Assembly: GCA_009788065.1 (NCBI GenBank)
Contig: WQSF01000016.1
Span: forward strand, 1-36,191
Direction of reading: 5' to 3'
DNA from: Treponema sp.
GTDB lineage: Bacteria; Spirochaetota; Spirochaetia; Treponematales; Breznakiellaceae
DNA: 36,191 nt
The translations under genes and the position numbers were made by a program. Positions within the stretch are counted from its first letter, which is position 1. Every line of letters starts with the position of its first letter. The notes under the pieces were generated by a model. That model was not told the DNA's origin. It did not search any database and was given only the letters and a program-made list of their open reading frames with translations. This document shows, one piece after another, positions 28,070-36,180 of the stretch.

Positions 28070-29764
28070 TTAATGGTGGTCCAATAGACCCGGCTCTGCT
28101 ATTTCCGGCAGGCAGCGAACTGCGTAGAATGTATGCGAAACGTCGCATAACAATCCCGGTTCGTTTTGTACAAAGAATATTCTTGTAAGGTATAACGGAT
28201 TAACGTGTATGAAGTCCGCATTTAACTGCGGCGCGTTGTCGAATATCCTTCCCAAATGCCAATAATTCAATGTGTCCCTGAAAGCTCCGCATACTTCGCT
28301 GTTTTGCGTTCTTAGTTCGTCATATACTCCTTGAAAGCCGAATATTTCTTCATCAGTGCTGTCATTGGCTATGTATATCTCTCCTTGGAGTATTTCCTGT
28401 TCTGACAAGTTTACGAATTCTGGAACAAGGAAATCGTATCGAGTTTTGCGTAACCATTGTCTGTTGATTCCCTGCTGGTAAGAAGGTTTTGGCATAACGC
28501 TTTGAAGCCCGATAATATAACCGTGTTCTTTGGCGTGGTATGTTCCTACATGGTTCTCTGTGTAGCTTATACCGTGACCCGACATATTGCCCTGATCGGT
28601 TGTGTCGCTCTGGCTTGTTTGAAGAACTTCAGATATAACAAGCGGCGTTTTTGTTCCTCCGATGTATTCAGGTCTCTGGAGTGAAGCGTCTCCCATATGG
28701 ACACCGAAATGCGCCAATATGAATTCAGGCAGTCTCGCTCCGGCTCTCGCGTTTCGTTCGAGGAATTTTTGAAGCTGTACTATCTGCCTTAGATCGCTGA
28801 CATCGATACTGGTGCCTGATAATTTTCCTTCAGAGTTGATGACGTTGTTGTTAAGTGCTTGTGCGAGGTATTGGTTGTTACCTGTAACTAATGATATATA
28901 TCCGGGTTCTGTTGTAGTATTTATAGTTACTGATCCTCCTCCGATTTTATAAGGTGATGTAGTAGACATACCAAGTGCAACAGGAGTTGTAGAATTGGAA
29001 GTGATAAGCGCGTTGTCGAATATTGCGTTAAGCACTCCGCTGATGTTGACTGGTATTGCCGGCGCTAGACCTCTCTGCTGGAATGGTAGAGATGATGTGA
29101 AGTAGTCTTTTCTCCATGAACGTAGTAGGATATTTTCGTTCCTCCATGTTACAGGGTCTTCAAGTGTTTCGTCTCTGTAGTATTCGTTGTATATGAAGTT
29201 GTAAGCGCGTCTTAGAAAGTCTACAGGCGTTAAAGGTGAAGCCCATTGTACGCCGTCCGGAAGGACCGGAAGTCCGAGATAATCCCATAGCGAATATTTA
29301 TACGGCGCTGGAACGTTTTGCGATATTCTGTCTGTAGGTCTTACGAAGTTTTTACCGCTGGGTACCCATCGAGGCAGAGTTTGGTTGTCCATGCCGTCAA
29401 ATCCGCCTGTTATGAATAACTGCCATGAGAATCTGTTTGCCGGAGGTGCGTTGTCACCTAACATTAAAGGATCGCCGTAAGGGTTTCCCCCTCCGGGATT
29501 TGCGTTCATGTCGTCTAATATTCTGGCAGGCACAAAGAAGTAATGAGTATCTATACTGCACTCGTGCATGACCGGCGCTACTAGAGGCGTGCATCTGCAT
29601 AGTGTTTCGTTTGATATGTGCCAATAGTCGTTAGGAGCTACCTCCTGAACGAAAATAGGTATCAATTCGCCGAAATTGCAGTCAAATTTTTTTTCCTTGT
29701 ACCAGTCGAATCTTGTTTTATGCGGATCGAGTCCCGCGACGTTTTGAAATGCTATTCCACCCAT
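28070..29764 (-). CDS. Microvirus major capsid protein VP1
   Basis: FDWYKEKKFDCNFGELIPIFVQEVAPNDYWHISNETLCRCTPLVAPVMHECSIDTHYFFVPARILDD..., QPEYIGG-like RPEYIGGTKTPLVISEVLQTS, C-terminal PGLLDH; strong gokushovirus MCP signature. Confidence 0.97.
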   Translation of the reverse strand: MGGIAFQNVAGLDPHKTRFDWYKEKKFDCNFGELIPIFVQEVAPNDYWHISNETLCRCTPLVAPVMHECSIDTHYFFVPARILDDMNANPGGGNPYGDPLMLGDNAPPANRFSWQLFITGGFDGMDNQTLPRWVPSGKNFVRPTDRISQNVPAPYKYSLWDYLGLPVLPDGVQWASPLTPVDFLRRAYNFIYNEYYRDETLEDPVTWRNENILLRSWRKDYFTSSLPFQQRGLAPAIPVNISGVLNAIFDNALITSNSTTPVALGMSTTSPYKIGGGSVTINTTTEPGYISLVTGNNQYLAQALNNNVINSEGKLSGTSIDVSDLRQIVQLQKFLERNARAGARLPEFILAHFGVHMGDASLQRPEYIGGTKTPLVISEVLQTSQSDTTDQGNMSGHGISYTENHVGTYHAKEHGYIIGLQSVMPKPSYQQGINRQWLRKTRYDFLVPEFVNLSEQEILQGEIYIANDSTDEEIFGFQGVYDELRTQNSEVCGAFRDTLNYWHLGRIFDNAPQLNADFIHVNPLYLTRIFFVQNEPGLLCDVSHTFYAVRCLPEIAEPGLLDHH

Positions 29765-30040
29765 TTATGACTCCTTTGCATGGCTAAGTATTTCGTCCCA
29801 TGCGGTTTGACCGTTAAACACCGCGGTATGCGGATGATTTTCTGAGAAGTCTCTTAAATCTTCTTCGCTGTAAGAATTTAATTTAACCAAAACTGTATTT
29901 TTTAGGTCCGCGCTCGGCGATTCTGTTTTGATTTTTGTTATATAGCTGTAGAATGTTCTTAAAGCTTCTTTTTGGTTTTTAACTTCGAAAACTGATGTTC
30001 TTTTGTCGATTTCTTCGTCTAATATGAAGTATATTTCCAT
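29765..30040 (-). CDS. Microvirus small non-structural protein (VP5-like)
   Basis: MEIYFILDEEIDKRTSVFEVKNQKEALRTFYSYI...; ATG at 30040 with GGAG RBS preferred; position between rep and capsid genes. Confidence 0.6.
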   Translation of the reverse strand: MEIYFILDEEIDKRTSVFEVKNQKEALRTFYSYITKIKTESPSADLKNTVLVKLNSYSEEDLRDFSENHPHTAVFNGQTAWDEILSHAKES

Positions 30041-30050
30041 ATTTCGCTCC

Positions 30051-30869
30051 TTATAATTTTTGTCTGTTATGCGACAATTTTTGGTCTTTACCGTTGAAAT
30101 TTTCAACGTACTGGTCTTGGTATTCTTGTTTATATTTCTGTTTCTCGCTCCTCCCGTGCAAGTGTCTTACTTTATCTGCCATAGCGTGCGCCATCGGCAG
30201 TTCGTTTTGAAGTCCGTATTTGTCTATTATGAATTTAGGTATGTTTACTTTAGTTCCTGACTGCAGCATTATGAATCCGTTTTTTATGTGCTGGTCTATG
30301 TCTTTTAATAAAGCCTGTTCTCCAAAATTTTGGCTTGAGTGCTGGAAAGGAGGAAGTTTTTCGCCGTAATATTCCGGCGCTTTTTTGTCCATTATGTATG
30401 ATGTGACGTAACGTATTGAAGCGTGTGTGACTGATCCAATATGTATATTTCCTAAAGCCCAAGTGTCCTGTATAACTTTGGCGTTTTCTGCGCATGATTT
30501 GATTCCAACGCAGATGATATGGTAGTGAGGTCTTGATGTGTTTTCTCCGTATTCGCCGCATTCGTAGTATTTGTAAGTAAACCCTTTCTTTCTCAAACGT
30601 TTGTGGAATAATGTAAGATCGCGCGGATTGAGTGTGCTGTGCGCAATGCTGTTCTGTGATCCACGGGAAGTGTATGGTAAGTTTTCGTCCGTATATGTTA
30701 ATGTTAAAAATGTACTGTCTGCGTGTGTGTCTGCGATTTCGCATAATATCCTCATGGTCCATAAACTGATTTTGTTTATACGGCATGATTTGCATCTCAT
30801 ACAAGGTACCTCCATAAATTTTCCAGTTGTATTTGGTTTTGGTATTTTGAAAGGCGTTAAACATTTCAT
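30051..30869 (-). CDS. Microvirus replication initiator VP4 (HUH-type endonuclease)
   Basis: PCMRCKSCR motif, FLTLTYTDENLP, CGEYGENTSRPHYHII (HUH motif), IRYVTSYIMDKK (candidate catalytic tyrosines). Confidence 0.95.
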   Translation of the reverse strand: MKCLTPFKIPKPNTTGKFMEVPCMRCKSCRINKISLWTMRILCEIADTHADSTFLTLTYTDENLPYTSRGSQNSIAHSTLNPRDLTLFHKRLRKKGFTYKYYECGEYGENTSRPHYHIICVGIKSCAENAKVIQDTWALGNIHIGSVTHASIRYVTSYIMDKKAPEYYGEKLPPFQHSSQNFGEQALLKDIDQHIKNGFIMLQSGTKVNIPKFIIDKYGLQNELPMAHAMADKVRHLHGRSEKQKYKQEYQDQYVENFNGKDQKLSHNRQKL

Positions 30870-31870
30870 TACCTATATGGTGCCTCTTCAGCGTTACGCG
30901 AGTTACCGCGGTAGGATGCTTCTTTTGCTTGTCTTTCTTTTTTTTTGGCTTCTTCTTTTTCTCTTTTAATTGCGGATTTTACTTTTTGTTCTGGAAGTTG
31001 TGTAATTTCTTTAACTATTTTGTTAAATATACTGTTAGATGATGTTATTGGGTTTATTCCTGTTGCGTCTTGAAATATGTTTGAGATGTCTTGAATCATT
31101 TTTCCGGTACCGCCGGTTCTTGGATTGTCTTGAAGCATTTTTAATTCTTGTTCTACTTTTCTAGTATTTGCTCTTGTTAAATTTAGTTCTTCGATTAGAC
31201 TTTGTATTCTTTGATCTGATTCTTCTCTTTGTTTTTGTGCTGTTTCGATTTCGCTTTGTGCGGTTGGTGTTTTACCTAAAAGTCTTAATGTGTCAGCTTC
31301 AGTGTTTGCGGCTTGCGCTTCTATTAATTTAGCTTGCGCTCCTCCTAGTCTTAATTGATTTGCCATTGTGCCTATCTCGAAAGGGTTTAGCATTGATCCG
31401 TTTTGGTGTCCCTGAAGTCTAGGTGTAGGTATTCTACCGCCTGATGATGTTGTATGGCTTACAGGCATATTTCCTCCGGATATGCCGCCGCCGCCGCCGC
31501 CAAGAAATGCGGTGCCGTGAAGTCCGGCTTCCCTCATAGCTTGCATTTGAGTTGCGGGTAACGATCTTTGGTAATCTTCATCGCGGAATTGTTGTTGTCT
31601 TGCTATATCTTCGTCCCTCCATCGCTGGTTGCGCTCTAGGTCCTCTGCTCTGTCGGAGCGTTCGGTGTTGTAATTTCTCCATGCCCAGTCGTCTGCTTTT
31701 CTCGCTTCTGATTCTTCGAATGTGGAAGGCATGCCGGACATTTTTCTTCTGAAGTTGTCTGCGGTTTCATCTGTAACGTTCCAGAAGTCTTTATGGAATG
31801 GATTGTAACGATCAAATTGTGTTCCCCCTCTTTTGTGTGATACTAGTCTTTGAATTAGGAATCCAAGCAT
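30869..31870 (-). CDS. Microvirus DNA pilot protein VP2 (minor capsid)
   Basis: DEDIARQQQFRDEDYQRSLPATQMQAMREAGLHGTAFLGGGGG matches the pilot-protein pattern; Ala/Gln/Glu-rich helices; AAGGAG RBS; TAATG overlap with VP4. Confidence 0.9.
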   Translation of the reverse strand: MLGFLIQRLVSHKRGGTQFDRYNPFHKDFWNVTDETADNFRRKMSGMPSTFEESEARKADDWAWRNYNTERSDRAEDLERNQRWRDEDIARQQQFRDEDYQRSLPATQMQAMREAGLHGTAFLGGGGGGISGGNMPVSHTTSSGGRIPTPRLQGHQNGSMLNPFEIGTMANQLRLGGAQAKLIEAQAANTEADTLRLLGKTPTAQSEIETAQKQREESDQRIQSLIEELNLTRANTRKVEQELKMLQDNPRTGGTGKMIQDISNIFQDATGINPITSSNSIFNKIVKEITQLPEQKVKSAIKREKEEAKKKERQAKEASYRGNSRNAEEAPYR

Positions 31871-31939
31871 AGTTTACTCCTTGTTTTTTTTGTGCGTAGC
31901 TTTTCATTGTTGCGTTTAATATATTTATTTGAAGGTTTT

Positions 31940-32004
31940 CAACATTGTGCTAAACTCTATCCGGGGGGAGTAAACCCCCCGGACCAGAGTTTTGCACATT
32001 GTTG
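31940..32004. terminator. Long GC-cored hairpin upstream of VP2
   Basis: TCCGGGGGG-AGTAAA-CCCCCCGGA perfect 9-bp core, extended by AAACTCT/AGAGTTT and CAACATTGTGC/GCACATTGTTG (10/11). Confidence 0.8.
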
Positions 32005-32067
32005 TAAACATCTCTCCGATCTCTATATATGGTCGTATAATTATAGCAATTGTATTGCATGCCCCAC

Positions 32068-32096
32068 TTGACATTTTTTACCATTTTTTGTACTCT
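32068..32096 (+). promoter_or_regulatory. Putative sigma-70 promoter for rplM-rpsI
   Basis: TTGACA (32068-32073), 17-nt spacer, TACTCT (32091-32096). Confidence 0.6.
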
Positions 32097-32142
32097 TAAA
32101 CTCCCGTTACAATTAAAGAAAAGGTGATAAAAGGTTATCGAT

Positions 32143-32571
32143 ATGAAGACAGTATTTGAAAAACCCGCGTCGGTGGAACGAAAATGGTACGTTCTTGATG
32201 CCGACGGGAAGATTCTGGGCAGGGTCGCCGCCAAGGTCGCGTCCATCGTCCGGGGTAAAAATAAGGCAAATTTTGTGCCCCATCAAGAAATTGGGGATTT
32301 TATTGTTATTATAAACGCGGATAAAATCGCCATATCGGGCAGAAAAGCCCAGCAGAAGATGTATTACAAGCACTCAGGCTATGTCGGGGGCTTAAGCGCC
32401 AATAATTTCGAGAAAGTGATTGAAAGGCACCCGACAATGCCGCTGGAGTTGGCAATTAAAGGTATGCTTCCCAAGGGACCGCTCGGCAGGAAAATGGCGA
32501 AAAACGTAAAAATTTATGCCGGCGCCGATCATCCGCACAGCAGTCAAAAACCAGAGCCGATAGAGGCGTAA
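32143..32571 (+). CDS. rplM: 50S ribosomal protein L13
   Basis: WYVLDADGKILGRVAAKVASIVRGKNKANFVPHQEIGDFIVIINADKI. Confidence 0.98.
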   Translation: MKTVFEKPASVERKWYVLDADGKILGRVAAKVASIVRGKNKANFVPHQEIGDFIVIINADKIAISGRKAQQKMYYKHSGYVGGLSANNFEKVIERHPTMPLELAIKGMLPKGPLGRKMAKNVKIYAGADHPHSSQKPEPIEA

Positions 32572-32580
32572 GAGGAATAC

Positions 32581-32973
32581 ATGATTAAGAATCTTGGAAT
32601 AGGTACAGGAAGAAGAAAAACTTCGGTAGCGCGGGTTTATGTCCGTGACGGAAGCGGCAAGATCACCATCAATGACAAAGATATCGCCGTTTATTTCCCG
32701 ATGGGCGAGCATGTTCAAATGGTTCGCCAGCCTTTAATGGTGACAGCATGCGAAAATAAGTTTGACGTTTTAATCAACGTTTACGGCGGCGGCAGCAACG
32801 GTCAGGCGGGAGCCTGCCGTCACGGTCTTGCGAGAGCGCTCTGTCAGGTTGAGCAAGCCAATTACGCGAGCCTTCGCGCAAACGGCTACCTTACACGCGA
32901 TCCGCGCATGGTTGAACGTAAGAAATACGGCCGTCCCGGCGCCCGCAGACGCTTCCAGTTCTCCAAACGCTAG
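32581..32973 (+). CDS. rpsI: 30S ribosomal protein S9
   Basis: GTGRRKTSVARVYVRDGSGKITIN ... YLTRDPRMVERKKYGRPGARRRFQFSKR. Confidence 0.98.
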   Translation: MIKNLGIGTGRRKTSVARVYVRDGSGKITINDKDIAVYFPMGEHVQMVRQPLMVTACENKFDVLINVYGGGSNGQAGACRHGLARALCQVEQANYASLRANGYLTRDPRMVERKKYGRPGARRRFQFSKR

Positions 32974-32975
32974 TA

Positions 32976-33455
32976 TTGGAAAAAAGCGAAAACAATACAA
33001 CTACCGCTTATATACACGCAGAGAAAATCGCTCTGCGCCTGGTCGCAAGGGCGGAGCAATGTTCCCGCGGGCTCGCGCTCAAGCTGGAAAAGCGTAAATG
33101 CGATCCTGCGAGTATCAGCGAAGTAATCTCTAAACTTACAGAATTAAAATTAATTGACGACAGCCGCTTTGCGCGCCTTTGGCTTGAATCGCGGATGCGG
33201 CTGACGCGAAGCCCGCGCCGGCTGCTTTCTTCGCTCTGCGCGAAAGGCATCGAACATGAAGACGCAAAAGCCGCCATTTCGAGCGTGTTAGATGAAGAGG
33301 CGGAAGCGTCGCTTATTGTACGGTTTGTAAAAAAACACGCGCGAAAAGCAGGCGGAAGAAATAACAGCGAAGACGGCGCCCGATCCGTCAAACACTTGTT
33401 AAAAAACGAAGGTTTTTCGACAGCGGCAATTAAACAATTTCTTGGCGAAGATTAA
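32976..33455 (+). CDS. recX: Regulatory protein RecX
   Basis: ALRLVARAEQCSRGLALKLEKR...VISKLTELKLIDDSRFARLWLESRM; TTG start. Confidence 0.85.
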   Translation: MEKSENNTTTAYIHAEKIALRLVARAEQCSRGLALKLEKRKCDPASISEVISKLTELKLIDDSRFARLWLESRMRLTRSPRRLLSSLCAKGIEHEDAKAAISSVLDEEAEASLIVRFVKKHARKAGGRNNSEDGARSVKHLLKNEGFSTAAIKQFLGED

Positions 33456-33485
33456 TTTAAAATAGAAATTTAATGCCGTATTTTT

Positions 33486-34403
33486 TTATTTGCCTAAAAT
33501 CAATCTGACAACATACCTTGTCAGGAAGAAAATAATAAGAAGCGCGAGGATTGGGAAAATAATATTTATAAACAGAAAAATAATATAATATTTAACAGCG
33601 TCGTCAATCATCGAGTCGCTTAAATCTCTTACTCTGGGCATGAAATTAATTATCGAGTTTCCTGTCCTTCGCGTTCTTGTTATATCATCTTCCATTGTTT
33701 TGGCTGTTTTGCCTTTTTCTTCTATGGAAGCGACAAGGGTATTAATTTCATTCGCCATGATCTTATTGCCTAAAAGCGAAGACACCTGAATCGACGCGGG
33801 AATCGCGAGAGGAATAATAATACTTACTAAAACAGATGAAATAAAAATCCTGTGTAATTTTGTTTTATCTTCATGCGTCCATAAAATAATCAAAGCGATT
33901 AAAACGCACAGCGGTATCAATATAAGGAAAACAAGGTACCCTGCGATTGAAAGCAGTACCTTTTGAAAAGTAATAACCGAAAACGCTCTTAAAATCATGG
34001 CGGATACTTTACCAAGAGCGCTTTCAAACGGAGTTAAAAATTCAACCGGATTAACGGAACTTTCTATAAAATAATTACCTCTTACCTGCGCGGACTGCAT
34101 AACATTGATAACGCCGTTCATGGTTTTAAGGGATGTCCATACTTTTAATATTTGATTTGTTTTATCAAAGAGGGGTTTTTGCGTTCCTTTTTCTGAATCA
34201 ATATCCGGTATTAATAACGAGGAAACACTTCCTCTTGTTTTTGGCAAAACCGAAGTCTGGGTCTCCTGCTTCGCGCCGCCTGACACCTGCTCTTCGCCGG
34301 CGGACGCGCTATTGGCTGTCTGGCACGATATCAACCCGAATAAAAACGAACCGCTGCCAATTAATATGAGCAAAATGGTATACAGAATATACTTCGATTT
34401 CAT
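33486..34403 (-). CDS. Membrane protein of unknown function
   Basis: 305 aa, N-terminal lipoprotein-like LFGLISC and several TM segments. Confidence 0.7.
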   Translation of the reverse strand: MKSKYILYTILLILIGSGSFLFGLISCQTANSASAGEEQVSGGAKQETQTSVLPKTRGSVSSLLIPDIDSEKGTQKPLFDKTNQILKVWTSLKTMNGVINVMQSAQVRGNYFIESSVNPVEFLTPFESALGKVSAMILRAFSVITFQKVLLSIAGYLVFLILIPLCVLIALIILWTHEDKTKLHRIFISSVLVSIIIPLAIPASIQVSSLLGNKIMANEINTLVASIEEKGKTAKTMEDDITRTRRTGNSIINFMPRVRDLSDSMIDDAVKYYIIFLFINIIFPILALLIIFFLTRYVVRLILGK

Positions 34404-34469
34404 ATCTTTTTTAATTATAGCATAAAAATGCGTATTTAGCCATAGAGCGGTTTATGCCGATCTTTTAAT

Positions 34470-35057
34470 ATGATTATAGGATTAACAGGCCCCTACTGCG
34501 CTGGGAAAAACCATATTTCGACACTTCTTGAATCGCGCGGACTTCCTGTTCTGGATGTTGATAAATTGGGGTATAAGGTTCTGGAAACCGAAAAAGAGAG
34601 CATTTTTACCCGATTCGGCGAGGATTTGAAAACACAGGACGGCGTTCTGGACAGACGGCTTCTTGGCAGGCGTGTTTTCGGACAACCCGGCGAACTTGCC
34701 GCTCTTGAGGCCATCGTACATCCTCCTGTAAACCGTTTAACCGATGACTGGATAACCGCGCAAAAAGGCCATTGCGTTATAAACGCCGCCTTGCTCCACC
34801 GCTCGTCGGTTTTTAATAAACTGGAAAAAATCATTCTTGTTTCCGCCCCTCTTTTAACGCGGATACTAAGGGCAAGGCGGCGCGACAATCTTTCGTATAG
34901 TCAAATAATCAAGCGTTTCTCTTCCCAAAAGGATTTCTTCACTCAATATTTATCAATAAACGCCGAAATTTATAGAATAGAGAACCATAATCATGGGTCT
35001 CGCGGCTCCCGGAGGCTGGAACACCGGATTGACGCATTTGTAAAGGGGATTAATTAA
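34470..35057 (+). CDS. coaE: Dephospho-CoA kinase
   Basis: IGLTGPYCAGKNHISTLLESRGLPVLDVDKLGYKVLE. Confidence 0.93.
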   Translation: MIIGLTGPYCAGKNHISTLLESRGLPVLDVDKLGYKVLETEKESIFTRFGEDLKTQDGVLDRRLLGRRVFGQPGELAALEAIVHPPVNRLTDDWITAQKGHCVINAALLHRSSVFNKLEKIILVSAPLLTRILRARRRDNLSYSQIIKRFSSQKDFFTQYLSINAEIYRIENHNHGSRGSRRLEHRIDAFVKGIN

Positions 35058-35058
35058 A

Positions 35059-35790
35059 ATGGACAAAGAAATGAAAAAACTTTTATTGGTAGCTGTTTCT
35101 GTAGGCGTGTTTTTACTGGTGACAATTACAGTCGCGATAATTGTCTTAACGCCTAAAACACAGATTCAAGCGCCCGCGATCACATCGTCAAATCCCTTTT
35201 CCGAACCTGTTCAGTCTTATCAGGAAATACTGCCTCCTCAGCCGGCGATAATCGGCGTTCAGGAACCCAACTTCAGTCTTAGCAATGAATTAACTTTTGA
35301 TGACATCGATTCCATTAACGGCGACAGACTGACAATTAAAATACCGGTGCCATCCGCGGCGGCTGTTCCCGATACAAACGCGCAGACAATCTCCGAGACC
35401 GTTTCTGTAATCACAGTGCCTGAATCTGCCGCGTTAAACCCTGTTCAAAACGTTACCGCTGTAAAACCAGCGGAAACAAAACCCGCGGCGGCAAGAACGG
35501 TGACCGCTGTAAGAACACCGACACCGGCGCTCGCAAAAACAATTAATGATTTTTGGGTGCAGACAGGCGCATTTTCCGCGCAAGTCAGAGCTGAAGACGC
35601 CAAAGAATTACTTGCGGCGAAAGGCATAACTTCAATAATTGAAAACCGTGAAATAAACGGCAGAATCTGGTACCGCGTAAGACTCGGCCCTTACACCTCA
35701 GAAAGAGAAGCCAATCACTGGCTTGAAATAGTCAAACTGATTGACGGTTTTAATGACAGCCAAATTCGTCAATCCGTCAGGCAAAACTAG
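35059..35790 (+). CDS. SPOR-domain membrane protein
   Basis: N-terminal TM; C-terminal WVQTGAFSAQVRAEDAKELLAAKGITSIIENREINGRIWYRVRLGPYTSEREANHWL. Confidence 0.9.
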   Translation: MDKEMKKLLLVAVSVGVFLLVTITVAIIVLTPKTQIQAPAITSSNPFSEPVQSYQEILPPQPAIIGVQEPNFSLSNELTFDDIDSINGDRLTIKIPVPSAAAVPDTNAQTISETVSVITVPESAALNPVQNVTAVKPAETKPAAARTVTAVRTPTPALAKTINDFWVQTGAFSAQVRAEDAKELLAAKGITSIIENREINGRIWYRVRLGPYTSEREANHWLEIVKLIDGFNDSQIRQSVRQN

Positions 35791-35879
35791 AATTCTCTTG
35801 CTCAAAGATTATATTTCCGCTATTATTAACAGACTGGACAAAAGACTCCGTCTTGTGTACATTTAATTTGACAATATAG

Positions 35880-35964
<85 letters not shown>

Positions 35965-35968
35965 TTGT

Positions 35969-36017
35969 TTAAAAATGCTTCGCATTTTTAAGCTTGGAGT
36001 TTTACTGCGTAAAACTC
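35969..36017. repeat. Two tandem trinucleotide-loop hairpins between tRNA-Ser genes
   Basis: TTAAAAATGC-TTC-GCATTTTTAA (35969-35991) and GAGTTTTAC-TGC-GTAAAACTC (35997-36017). Confidence 0.85.
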
Positions 36018-36044
36018 TATATAACCTTACAATTTGCTCTAACA

Positions 36045-36073
36045 CAGAGAAGATTCGAATCCCCCTGTGCGGC
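36045..36073 (+). pseudogene. tRNA T-arm/acceptor fragment
   Basis: AGATTCGAATCCCCCTGTGC resembles the T-arm of the upstream tRNA-Ser (GGTTCGAATCCCCCCTGCTCC). Confidence 0.6.
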
Positions 36074-36092
36074 AAAACTGTAAAAAACTTTT

Positions 36093-36180
36093 GGAGCGGT
36101 GCGAGAGAGGCCGAATCGGGCTCCCTGCTAAGGAGTTGTGCCCCTAAAGGGTACCGAGGGTTCGAATCCCTCCTGCTCCG
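36093..36180 (+). tRNA. tRNA-Ser(GCT)
   Basis: GGAGCGGTGCGAGAGAGGCCGAATCGGGCTCCCTGCTAAGGAG... long variable arm ...GGGTTCGAATCCCTCCTGCTCCG; anticodon GCT. Confidence 0.95.

Larger units (their letters stand above)
26991..32062 (-). mobile_element. Candidate integrated microvirus (Microviridae, gokushovirus-like) prophage; ends approximate
   Basis: Contiguous VP2-VP4-VP5-VP1-J-VP3 minus-strand module flanked by bacterial genes; about 5 kb; no integrase. Boundaries uncertain: left about 26960-27370, right about 32031-32062. Confidence 0.88.

Noticed and set aside
28457-28684. 75-aa plus-strand ORF inside the capsid gene
   Set aside because: Antisense to VP1 with no recognisable features.
30601-30969. 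122-aa plus-strand ORF with a Leu/Phe-rich hydrophobic tail antisense to VP2/VP4, possible holin
   Set aside because: Hydrophobicity is the mirror of the Lys/Glu-rich VP2 C-terminus; antisense to two real genes and no evident RBS; considered spurious.
32025-32055. Canonical dif/XerCD site at the right junction (GGTCGTATAATTATAGCAATTG)
   Set aside because: One arm resembles a XerC half-site, but the ATAA and TTAT arms abut without a 6-bp centre and the second arm is poor; not claimed as dif.
32113-32373. Minus-strand ORFs opposite rplM
   Set aside because: Antisense to a highly conserved ribosomal protein gene.
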